The notes under the pieces were generated by a model. It was not told where the DNA came from. It worked only from the letters and a program-made list of their open reading frames with translations, and ran no database searches. The translations under genes and the position numbers were made by a program. This document shows, piece by piece, positions 7,185 through 13,962 of a DNA stretch of 29,861 bases (within the stretch, counting starts at the first letter, position 1; every line of letters begins with the position of its first letter). The stretch comes from a virus. The stretch is taken from the IMG/VR virus record IMGVR_UViG_3300025132_000196, positions 1 to 29,861 of that record; one strand, given 5' to 3'.

Positions 7185-7999
7185 CAAACAGCAATAACAG
7201 TACGAAAGCAGTAGCGAATGAGGTAACAAACAATCAAAGAGTTTTGTTATTTCACGATAAACTAAAGAAACAAACCGGAGAGAGATTAGCGAGAAACAAC
7301 CGTCTAATTTGCGGTATTTGGGGAGAACCAAAGACCGTAAAAAGCGGTATCGCTCTTGATTTCCCCGATAAACAAATCTATGTTTTAGATTGGGATGATG
7401 GTTGCGAACCAACATGGCGACAAAACCACGATATGACAGATAGAATTACACTATGGAATCCTGAAGTCAGAAATCAAAACGGTGAATTAGACATACAGAA
7501 GTCTGAAGCAAATTCAGAAGATTTTGTTTTGTTTGTTAAATCTAAGATTGAAGAAGGTGAAGATGTTCTCTTTGTATTCGATGGAATTGACAAGTGGCTT
7601 GATTGTTGCACACTTCATGTAACAGGTTCTTCTAAGATTGGAAAGCCACAGAAGATGAAGTTTGAATGGGGAAAGCGTAATGCACCATTCTATTCTCTTC
7701 TAATGATGTGTAAAAATCTAAATTGCGACCAAATTTACATTACTCATTCTAAGGCCGACTATGGCGCAACAGGAGAAGTAATTGGTTCTAAACCAAATTG
7801 GCACAATTGGGGAGATTATTTGCATCAAGTAATTAACACAAAGCGCACACTAAAGAAGGGAGATGTTGTCTATAAAGCAGAATTGCAGAGTAGTAAATCA
7901 AATACTTCTTTGGTTGGAAAGACTTGGGAAACACTAACTATTGCTAAAGGCGAAGTTAAGTGGGATGGTATTTCTGAAATGCGAGAGGGGTTAATTTGA
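7175..7999 (+). CDS. RadA/Sak4-like P-loop ATPase
   Basis: The product (274 aa) resembles the RecA-fold AAA_24/Sak4 group of viral recombination ATPases, reported in archaeal and bacterial viruses as single-strand annealing or recombinase-like proteins. The P-loop reads GEPKTVKSG at residues 50-58, preceded by strand ICGIW. The usual glycine before the lysine is replaced by valine. The strand IYVLDWDDG follows, then Walker B VLFVFDG at 131-137, and the later strand IYITHS with nearby KADYG. The C-terminus is basic and beta-rich. The neighbours are PCNA and PolB. The Walker A change may affect nucleotide binding. The assignment to the RecA superfamily is fairly secure; its exact biochemical role is inferred. 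Confidence 0.75.
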   Translation: MGLTNSNNSTKAVANEVTNNQRVLLFHDKLKKQTGERLARNNRLICGIWGEPKTVKSGIALDFPDKQIYVLDWDDGCEPTWRQNHDMTDRITLWNPEVRNQNGELDIQKSEANSEDFVLFVKSKIEEGEDVLFVFDGIDKWLDCCTLHVTGSSKIGKPQKMKFEWGKRNAPFYSLLMMCKNLNCDQIYITHSKADYGATGEVIGSKPNWHNWGDYLHQVINTKRTLKKGDVVYKAELQSSKSNTSLVGKTWETLTIAKGEVKWDGISEMREGLI

Positions 8000-8766
8000 G
8001 ATTTACTATTGATAGTAAAGAATTCAAAGAGGCTTTAGTTAGTTTGCGTGTCAAAGGAAAACACTTGGTTACTAATGGATTAGTCAATTCAAGTCTAAGT
8101 CAATATGCTTATTGTGTATTGAAAGACGGAACATTGTCTATGTTCAATGGTGATGCGACATTTATTGCTAATGTTAGATTAGATGTTGAATCAGAAGATG
8201 AAGGTACTTTCGTATTAGATACAGCAATTGTTGTGCCTTATCTAACTGAATTTGATGGTAATTTACAAATAAATGTAGGTGATTATGTTACAATTCAATC
8301 CGGTACAAAGAAAGCCTCTGTACCACTTGTAGTAAATCATCCTCAAGAAAATGCACTTGCTAAGGTTCAAAACATGCTGGCTCATGTTAGATATGAACCT
8401 GTGCCTCGAACAATGTTTAACTTCGGTAAAACTTCTAAGTTTGAAGGTGCATTTACTTTGATGCAAAGCACTTTCAAAAAGACTTTGAAAACTTGTGAAT
8501 TAGTTAAAAGTGGAATCTATAAATTAGATTACAAAGAAGGAGTGCCTTCTTTCTCCACAAGACTAAATGTGCAAAACAAATACAGTGAGTCACTTGAACC
8601 TATGTTTGCTATTGGAGAAGGCGCAACCATAGATTTCAGTGGCCCACTGTATGCTTTTTTCAAATCAGACCAATTACTTAATTTCTATATGAAAGATGAG
8701 TTTCCATTGTTGATTGTGTCTGATGATAGAATGCTAATTAAAGCACCTTATGTAAATGGGGAATAA
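7996..8766 (+). CDS. pcn: Sliding clamp (PCNA)
   Basis: The product (256 aa) has the length and two-domain beta pattern of PCNA, the ring that tethers polymerase and other factors to DNA. The N-terminal part has RFTIDSKEFKEALVSL and DGTLSMFNGDATFIANVRL. The interdomain region and the last strands, PLLIVSDDRMLIKAPYV, match the end of archaeal clamps. The start is TTG 7996, overlapping the RadA-like stop as TTGA and preceded by GAGGGG, because no ATG gives a complete first strand. Proteins with PIP-box-like ends (2872 and 11581) are its expected partners. Confidence 0.88.
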   Translation: MRFTIDSKEFKEALVSLRVKGKHLVTNGLVNSSLSQYAYCVLKDGTLSMFNGDATFIANVRLDVESEDEGTFVLDTAIVVPYLTEFDGNLQINVGDYVTIQSGTKKASVPLVVNHPQENALAKVQNMLAHVRYEPVPRTMFNFGKTSKFEGAFTLMQSTFKKTLKTCELVKSGIYKLDYKEGVPSFSTRLNVQNKYSESLEPMFAIGEGATIDFSGPLYAFFKSDQLLNFYMKDEFPLLIVSDDRMLIKAPYVNGE

Positions 8767-8768
8767 TA

Positions 8769-10421
8769 ATGATAATATCTAAAACGAATGACAATAAAAA
8801 TATTTATTCAAGTTGGAGAGAAAACGGAGAAAAGAAAAGCAAGGTTGAGGAATTCAGACCTTATTTCTATGTTCTTGATGATGCTAAGGAAATACCCTCG
8901 TATAGACCTTCTAAGACTTTGATTCGACCTTTTGAATATGAGAAAGGAGATTGGGTTAATCTTGATGGACAACCACTAAAGAAAGTATATGTGGATAATT
9001 CTTATGATATTAAGAACGCACAGAAACTATTCTCTCAAACCTTTGAAGCAGATGTACCTTACCATTTCCGCTATTGTGTGGATAACCTAAATGATATGCC
9101 AGAATATAAGATGCGTAAATGGTATTGGGATATGGAATGGCAACAAGGCGGTGAACATCATAACGAGATTACTACTATTGTAATGTATGATAATTATGAC
9201 GAAAAATACTTTCAGTGGGTTTGGTTTCCTAAAAAGAAAAATATAGGAAGAATGCCTAATTATAATATGTATATATTTGATAATGAAAAAGACATGATTG
9301 AATCTTTTATGACTACAATGGTAGCCAAAGACCCCGATATGTTGATTGCTTGGTTCGGTCACTTTGCAGATATACCTAAATTGCTTGAACGAGCGTGTAT
9401 TCTTGGAATTGACCCAACAGTAATGTCACCGTTTGGGTCAATTAAGGGCGTTAAGAAGGTCAAGGATGGATTCAAATTCGCCTATGCTGAAAAAGGGTTC
9501 TCGCCTATCGAACAGCCCATAGGAGGCCGCATAACCCTTTCATTAGACATGGCTTTTGAGCGTCAATGGAATGATTCTCAAAGAGGAACATTACCATCTT
9601 TAAGTCTTGATTATGTTTCTGAAAGTGTATTAGGTAAAAAGAAATTAGTATCAGAAAAGTTTCCCGATACAAATGAGTTTTACAGATATGGTTGGTTAAA
9701 AGATACTGAAACTTATTTACAGTATGCTATAAAAGATGTTGAATTAATTGTTGAAATAGATGAAACTAACTTTTGTAGTGAGGCTATTCTTTCACTTCAA
9801 AGATTATTGATAGCACCATTTGATGCTTGTTTCTATGCTTCTCATATGGGTTCAATCTATTTTATGCGTAATGCTGAATGGAAAGCACCAACAGGAGTTA
9901 AAGTCGAAAAGAGAAAACAATATCAAGGTGCTATGATTTATGACCCGCTAAGTGAAAACACAAACGGCTTGCATTTAGGTGTAGCCGCATTTGATTATGC
10001 GGGTCTATATCCAAGTATGATTGTAGCGAGAAATATTTCATTTGAAACTAAATCAAGCGAACCAACGGAGTTTGGAGTAAATATTCTAACCCCAAGAGAT
10101 TTTAGCGAAGTCAAAGAAACACAAATGGTGTATTTCAAAACAGATAAATTGGGATTAATCCCAAGAGCAATTTTGGAATTGAAATCATTAAGAAGTAATT
10201 ACAAAGCAAAAATGAAAGAAGCAAGAGAAACTAACAATGGAGAATACGCTAAGTGGTATAATAACCAAATGGCAGTAAAGAGATTATCTGCGTCTTTCTA
10301 TGGGATTCTTGCGTTTCAAGGGTTTGGATGGGCTGATGTTGATTTAGCCGCTTCTATTACTGCAAGTGCAAGAGAAGCAATTAGATTAGCCGCATTTAAG
10401 GCAAAGGAGATGGAAGAATGA
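8769..10421 (+). CDS. polB-N: Family B DNA polymerase, N-terminal part (exonuclease, palm and fingers)
   Basis: The product (550 aa) holds most of a PolB. Exo I is YWDMEW with D121 and E123. Exo II is a variant, WFGHFADIP, keeping D201 but not the usual Asn and Phe. Exo III is YAIKD with Y319 and D323. Motif A is DYAGLYPS from D409. Motif B in the fingers is KRLSASFYG from K504. It then stops after the helix that follows motif B, at KAKEMEE, just where a continuous enzyme would run into the strand carrying motif C. The missing part is encoded at 11581. Both halves align end to end with little or nothing lost, so the parts probably assemble into one enzyme. The stop overlaps the next start as ATGA. 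Confidence 0.95.
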   Translation: MIISKTNDNKNIYSSWRENGEKKSKVEEFRPYFYVLDDAKEIPSYRPSKTLIRPFEYEKGDWVNLDGQPLKKVYVDNSYDIKNAQKLFSQTFEADVPYHFRYCVDNLNDMPEYKMRKWYWDMEWQQGGEHHNEITTIVMYDNYDEKYFQWVWFPKKKNIGRMPNYNMYIFDNEKDMIESFMTTMVAKDPDMLIAWFGHFADIPKLLERACILGIDPTVMSPFGSIKGVKKVKDGFKFAYAEKGFSPIEQPIGGRITLSLDMAFERQWNDSQRGTLPSLSLDYVSESVLGKKKLVSEKFPDTNEFYRYGWLKDTETYLQYAIKDVELIVEIDETNFCSEAILSLQRLLIAPFDACFYASHMGSIYFMRNAEWKAPTGVKVEKRKQYQGAMIYDPLSENTNGLHLGVAAFDYAGLYPSMIVARNISFETKSSEPTEFGVNILTPRDFSEVKETQMVYFKTDKLGLIPRAILELKSLRSNYKAKMKEARETNNGEYAKWYNNQMAVKRLSASFYGILAFQGFGWADVDLAASITASAREAIRLAAFKAKEMEE

Positions 10422-10636
10422 ATAACCATAATAAGAAATGGATTAAGAAAATAATAGTTGAATTAGAAGAACCATTTACTGCTCAAAATGTAAAAGCGGC
10501 CATGATTGAAAAACATGGTACTGCTTTTACACCGAGCAACATTAGTTTAGGACAATTCCTAAACAGAATATGTGTTGTAGTAGGAAAGCATAGAGGTTCT
10601 TTACTATACAAAGTACGAATGGAGGGAGAACAATGA
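10418..10636 (+). CDS. Small winged-helix-like protein (72 aa)
   Basis: This is the first of six tiny genes lying between the polymerase halves. The product has a basic N-terminus (NKKWIKKIIVELEE), helices around FTAQNVKAAMIEKHG, TPSNISLGQFLNRI as the probable recognition helix, and a basic end HRGSLLYKV. The layout matches the products at 4052 and 14905. It is coupled to both neighbours by ATGA overlaps. A DNA-binding role is likely; its target is unknown. Confidence 0.72.
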   Translation: MNNHNKKWIKKIIVELEEPFTAQNVKAAMIEKHGTAFTPSNISLGQFLNRICVVVGKHRGSLLYKVRMEGEQ

Positions 10637-10806
10637 AAACAAAATATGTAACAGTTAAAGTGGCTTATGACACGGAAGAAACTTGGGAAACTACTTTGCA
10701 AGAAGTAAAGGAGTTATTTCAAATGATGAATAATCTAAAGCGTAATGCCATTATCATTGATGTTGAACAGGGAGTGAATACAAATGATGATGGACAGAAC
10801 GAATGA
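10633..10806 (+). CDS. Small hypothetical protein (57 aa)
   Basis: The start ATG overlaps the previous stop (ATGA), with GGAGGGAG upstream as a strong ribosome binding site. The product MKTKYVTVKVAYDTEETWE shows a strand followed by a helix (TTLQEVKELFQMMNNLK) and a second strand AIIIDVEQG, with a hydrophilic tail. It could be a compact alpha/beta protein. It overlaps the next gene by 23 bases. No family was recognised. Confidence 0.65.
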   Translation: MKTKYVTVKVAYDTEETWETTLQEVKELFQMMNNLKRNAIIIDVEQGVNTNDDGQNE

Positions 10807-10915
10807 ATTGCTTGAAGAGTTGTTGAAGATGATAGCAAGAAGCAATAAGATATTGATGATGGTAAATATCGTAAATATAGCAACCATCCTAACAATAATA
10901 ATGGTGATATTATGA
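10784..10915 (+). CDS. Tiny single-span membrane protein (41-43 aa)
   Basis: Three consecutive ATG codons at 10784, 10787 and 10790 could start it; GGGAGTGA upstream serves any of them. The N-terminal half is a charged helix (DRTNELLEELLKMIARSNK). The C-terminal half (about residues 24-43) is a hydrophobic run of Ile, Leu, Met and Val ending TIIMVIL, consistent with a membrane anchor. The stop overlaps the next start as ATGA. Its placement inside a polymerase locus is odd. Possibilities include a small membrane effector or a holin-like peptide, without support beyond hydrophobicity. Confidence 0.6.
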   Translation: MMMDRTNELLEELLKMIARSNKILMMVNIVNIATILTIIMVIL

Positions 10916-11181
10916 ATAAAGAAAATGAAGAAATAAAAAGACTAACAATGGAAAATGAAGGTCTTGCCGATAGAATAGAAGGCTTAGACGAAAGAATTAG
11001 AGATTTAGAAGGCAAAATCGAAAGATTGGAAATAGAATTAGAGGGTCTATACAGCCAAGATACGCCGGAAATGTATCTTATAGCAAGAGCAGTACATGAA
11101 ATGCAACAAGACCTGCTAAAATTGCATCCTGAATTAATAATCAATAATTTAGTATATGCGCCAAATAAGGTGGGAATGTGA
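10912..11181 (+). CDS. Coiled-coil protein (89 aa)
   Basis: Residues 1-47 form an almost uninterrupted acidic coiled coil, with repeats such as IEGLDERIRDLEGKIERLEI. This is followed by a short helical region (MYLIARAVHEMQQDLLKLHP) and a hydrophobic end. The start has GGTGAT upstream and an ATGA overlap with the membrane peptide gene, so the two may be made together and might interact. No family was recognised. Confidence 0.75.
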   Translation: MNKENEEIKRLTMENEGLADRIEGLDERIRDLEGKIERLEIELEGLYSQDTPEMYLIARAVHEMQQDLLKLHPELIINNLVYAPNKVGM

Positions 11182-11423
11182 TGCCTTTCACATACAATAG
11201 AACATGGTCTGAAATACAGGATATGCTTGATAAAGCAGAACGCAAACAAAACATGCACTTTACAAAAATGCAGAATGCTAAGAGTAACGACAGAACATCT
11301 GTCAATGGTAAAGTAGTCAAATCACGAATCTATCACATGCGTAACTATAAAGCATTAGAAGGAGTAGTTAAAGCACTTAGATGGACTCTTGGCGATAAAG
11401 ACATTGAACACCCATTGGAGTGA
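11181..11423 (+). CDS. Small basic hypothetical protein (80 aa)
   Basis: ATG 11181 shares its A with the previous stop (TGATG); a GTG at 11178 would also fit. The product is basic and helical: FTYNRTWSEIQDMLDKAERK, then a Lys/Asn-rich linker, then RIYHMRNYKALEGVVKALRW. The charge suggests nucleic acid binding but no motif proves it. It stands among the six small genes between the polymerase halves. Confidence 0.7.
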   Translation: MPFTYNRTWSEIQDMLDKAERKQNMHFTKMQNAKSNDRTSVNGKVVKSRIYHMRNYKALEGVVKALRWTLGDKDIEHPLE

Positions 11424-11428
11424 TTAAG

Positions 11429-11584
11429 ATGAATAAGAAAACGAAGCAAGAATTATTAGATTGGTTTTCTCTTCAAATTGATGATGTGACTTCAATCGCT
11501 ATTAAAAAAGATACAGTAACTCTTTTTGTCAATGGAGTAGTTAAGGGAATTATATCTTATCAAAGAATAGGTGATTCAAAATGA
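11429..11584 (+). CDS. Small hypothetical protein (51 aa)
   Basis: A short frame from ATG 11429 to TGA 11582-11584 encodes MNKKTKQELLDWFSLQIDD followed by strands SIAIKKDTVTLFVNG and VVKGIISYQ. It is coupled by ATGA to the polymerase C-terminal gene, whose ribosome binding site AGGTGATT lies in its last codons. The helix-then-hairpin layout is compact and plausible. No family was recognised. Confidence 0.62.
   Translation: MNKKTKQELLDWFSLQIDDVTSIAIKKDTVTLFVNGVVKGIISYQRIGDSK
11569..11576 (+). promoter_or_regulatory. Strong ribosome binding site for the polymerase C-terminal part
   Basis: AGGTGATT lies 4 bases before ATG 11581 and is complementary to the 3' end of archaeal 16S rRNA. It supports independent initiation of the second polymerase polypeptide, as opposed to readthrough, frameshifting or protein splicing. 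Confidence 0.7.
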
Positions 11585-12471
11585 AGGTAGTTTATGGACA
11601 TACAGATTCTATTTATGTTCAGATTGATTCAGTCGAGAAGGCTGAAAAAGCAATCAAGCAAATAGAAGAAAGCGTTAGAGAACATTTTCCTAATGTTATG
11701 GGGTTAGATGAACACCCTGTTCAATTAGAGTTTGAGAAGTATTACTCTGCATTAGGTGTTGGTACAACTAAGAACCGCAACGCTGGTTTAGTATCTTGGG
11801 AGGATGGAGTTTGGTTAGATAAGCCAAAATTCACAATGACAGGATTTACTGCCAAAAGAGTTAGTGAAACGAAGTTAGCGAAAGAAGTACAAACTAATAC
11901 CCTAACAATGTGGGTTGAAAACAAATCTCAAGCAGTAATTACTAATTATTTACATGGAGTTTATAGCGATACTTTGAATGGTAAAGTACCAATTACTTCA
12001 GTGATTAAGAGAAGCCGTCTTAGAAAAGATAGACTAACGGTGAAATGCCCCGACTGTAACAAAAAATACAGTCTAAAGGAATGTCAAAAATTACAAGAAT
12101 TACCATACTGTACTAAATGCTCATGTGCAGTTAAGAAGTTTGTAACGCTGGATAATAAGACCCCTTCTTTGGGTTCCGGTATTGCTGGCGTTATTTACGG
12201 TTGGAAAAACAATATAGAGTTTGATGACTCTTATTTGTTTTTGAAAGTAAAGACAAATGAATCGTGGATTCATCCACTGAAACACGATAGAAGAAATGTT
12301 GAGTATATTTCCGGTGCAACTTTGAAGGGCTTTGATAATGTAAAGCCCGATTGGAAGCATTATGCTGAACAAGTAGTGGATAAAGCAAAGCCCATTTACA
12401 AGGCTATGGGATGGGATATATCGAGCATAAGAACAAATAGAATACAAGCAAGTTTGGAGGAATGGTTTTGA
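11581..12471 (+). CDS. polB-C: Family B DNA polymerase, C-terminal part (motif C, thumb, PIP box)
   Basis: The product (296 aa) starts MKVVYGHTDS, so motif C is at the very N-terminus. The usual YGDTDS has His at residue 7 in place of the first Asp, while the metal-binding second Asp (D9) is kept. LEFEKYYSALGVGTTKNRN and GFTAKRVSETKLAKEVQ match the palm and thumb regions of archaeal PolB. A four-to-five-cysteine segment (C156, C159, C177, C180, C182) is inserted in the thumb and looks like a zinc ribbon. The last eight residues QASLEEWF (289-296) form a PIP box, as at the end of archaeal PolB. Together with the part at 8769 it gives 846 aa, a normal PolB length. The start has AGGTGATT upstream. 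Confidence 0.93.
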   Translation: MKVVYGHTDSIYVQIDSVEKAEKAIKQIEESVREHFPNVMGLDEHPVQLEFEKYYSALGVGTTKNRNAGLVSWEDGVWLDKPKFTMTGFTAKRVSETKLAKEVQTNTLTMWVENKSQAVITNYLHGVYSDTLNGKVPITSVIKRSRLRKDRLTVKCPDCNKKYSLKECQKLQELPYCTKCSCAVKKFVTLDNKTPSLGSGIAGVIYGWKNNIEFDDSYLFLKVKTNESWIHPLKHDRRNVEYISGATLKGFDNVKPDWKHYAEQVVDKAKPIYKAMGWDISSIRTNRIQASLEEWF

Positions 12472-13397
12472 ATACAGAAGAAAAATACGAAGCAAAAATA
12501 AAATCAATGAAAGAATATACATACAAGTTTATGCCAGAAAATTATGACGACCCTTCAAAACCTATTTTGAAGATTAGTAAATCGTCATTAGGTTCGTTTA
12601 ATTGGTGTCCTAAAAAATATGAGTTTAATTATATTGAAAGACTGCCACAAGACCAAACAGAAGCCATGATTAAAGGCACTGTATTGCATAATCATCGTGA
12701 GAATTTCTTTAATGACTTTGATGTTAAAAAGGCTGAAACGCTTAACAATCAAGAATTAATTGAATACTGTACGGGTCTTATGCCTGTTGATGATTACTTT
12801 GACATATCTCTTTCAGTAGCGGCATTTGAAGCACAGAGATTTGCAGAAGCAAAGACAGAAGAAAAGACACATGAGTATTTGCCTATTGCAAATGAAGGTC
12901 TATTTGATTGTGAAATAACTATACCTGCTGGCCCATACAAAGGCGGTGCTTGGAATGGTAATGAAGAATTCTCTCTAAATAGAGATTATGTGGTTCACCT
13001 TCAAGGTATTATTGACCGAGTATTTGTTGAAGATGGTAACTTAATTCCATTTGAATACAAGACCGGCCCTTGGAAAGATTACAAGCGCACTTCAATGCGT
13101 CAAGAAATGGCTTTCTATCAGTTAATGATTGAGAATTGTTCTGAAGAAGTATTGGCCAATCTTGGTATTGATAAGGATATGGCAGTTAGCCATTGGGGAT
13201 GGTATTATCCTGTATCGAATTATGTTTATGTTGAGCCGGTAAAACCCCGTTCAATGAGTTCTGTTAAACTTAATATCGCTAAGTTACTTTATGCTTATGA
13301 GCAGAAAGAATTCCCCACTAAGTTTTATTACAAGACTTGCTCGCATTGTTCTTACTTCGGTATATGTGATGCGGCAAATACAGATACATGGGTGTGA
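12462..13397 (+). CDS. Cas4-like Fe-S nuclease (PD-(D/E)XK family)
   Basis: The product (311 aa) has the full Cas4/RecB-nuclease pattern. C49 (NWCPKKYEFNYIERLP) and C293, C296, C302 (CSHCSYFGIC) would hold a 4Fe-4S cluster. Nuclease residues are H76 (GTVLHNH), D185 (GIIDRV), E198 and K200 (FEYKTG), followed by the QEMAFYQLMI helix. Such proteins process DNA ends with 5'-3' exonuclease activity. In viruses without CRISPR genes nearby, they are usually linked to recombination and replication. The start ATG 12462 has GGAGG directly upstream and overlaps the polymerase end by 10 bases. No cas1, cas2 or array is present in the window, so an adaptation role is unlikely. Confidence 0.9.
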   Translation: MVLNTEEKYEAKIKSMKEYTYKFMPENYDDPSKPILKISKSSLGSFNWCPKKYEFNYIERLPQDQTEAMIKGTVLHNHRENFFNDFDVKKAETLNNQELIEYCTGLMPVDDYFDISLSVAAFEAQRFAEAKTEEKTHEYLPIANEGLFDCEITIPAGPYKGGAWNGNEEFSLNRDYVVHLQGIIDRVFVEDGNLIPFEYKTGPWKDYKRTSMRQEMAFYQLMIENCSEEVLANLGIDKDMAVSHWGWYYPVSNYVYVEPVKPRSMSSVKLNIAKLLYAYEQKEFPTKFYYKTCSHCSYFGICDAANTDTWV

Positions 13398-13402
13398 TTA
13401 AA

Positions 13403-13594
13403 ATGAAATGTAGTATATGTAAAGAAGAGATAGATAAGCAATACCATAATGGTGAAATGTTTTGGGATAAGGGCCATAATGCTCAACCAATTAATGACGG
13501 AAGATGTTGTACTAAGTGTAATAATGAGGTAGTTATTCCTACAAGAATAGGAATGCACTTTAGACGCAGAAATTTTGAGAGTGAGCATCAATGA
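13403..13594 (+). CDS. Phage-type small zinc ribbon protein (63 aa)
   Basis: Cysteine pairs C3/C6 and C36/C39 (with C35 adjacent) can bind one zinc. The pattern MKCSICKEEI ... W.KGHNAQPINDGRCC..CN..VVIPTRI matches a small zinc-ribbon family common in bacteriophages, including T4-like and cyanophages, whose function is unknown. ATG 13403 is chosen over ATG 13388 because it places the first CxxC at the N-terminus as in relatives and avoids overlap with the Cas4-like gene. Presence in an archaeal-type replisome block suggests exchange between virus groups. Confidence 0.78.
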   Translation: MKCSICKEEIDKQYHNGEMFWDKGHNAQPINDGRCCTKCNNEVVIPTRIGMHFRRRNFESEHQ

Positions 13595-13962
13595 AAGAAT
13601 TAATCAGAAAAAGAGTTTTGTCAAAGAGTTGGACATTTTCAGAAATATCTGACTTAAACAATACAATACAAATCCTTTCTGAAGAAGTATGGTCTGAAAT
13701 GACTCTTCTTGAAAGAATAGATTTAGTAAGAGATATTAGAATAAATGAAACCTTAGTAGGTATGGGATTTGAACATGCTATTAGAGAAGTAGTGGTAACT
13801 TATTTGAAAGGCGATATAGCAGAAGTAATTAAAAATATGCTAAGTAATGCAACAATAAATTTTGGAGGGAATAACAATGAAATATCCGAGAGAAGTATGG
13901 GCGGGGAGTCACATAAAGAACGCACCGCAGATGAAAAGAAAGATAGCGTGGTCGAGGAATGA
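13591..13962 (+). CDS. Hypothetical protein (123 aa)
   Basis: The start overlaps the zinc ribbon stop as ATGA. The product is helical in the first 90 residues (RVLSKSWTFSEISDLNNTIQ, then LLERIDLVRDIRINE and FEHAIREVVVTYLKGDIAEV). The tail of about 30 residues is hydrophilic (Ser, Glu, Lys) and lies entirely within an 86-base overlap with the primase gene. That tail may be a by-product of the overlap. No family was recognised. Confidence 0.7.
   Translation: MKELIRKRVLSKSWTFSEISDLNNTIQILSEEVWSEMTLLERIDLVRDIRINETLVGMGFEHAIREVVVTYLKGDIAEVIKNMLSNATINFGGNNNEISERSMGGESHKERTADEKKDSVVEE

Noticed and set aside
10418-11584. Intein or intron that would rejoin the polymerase halves
   Set aside because: No N-terminal Cys/Ser block or C-terminal HN motif is seen at the edges, the intervening DNA is filled with separate small genes with their own starts, and each half has its own start and stop.
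12462-13397. CRISPR-Cas adaptation gene
   Set aside because: The Cas4-like gene has no cas1, cas2 or repeat array in the window and sits in a replication block, so a replication or recombination nuclease is the better reading.
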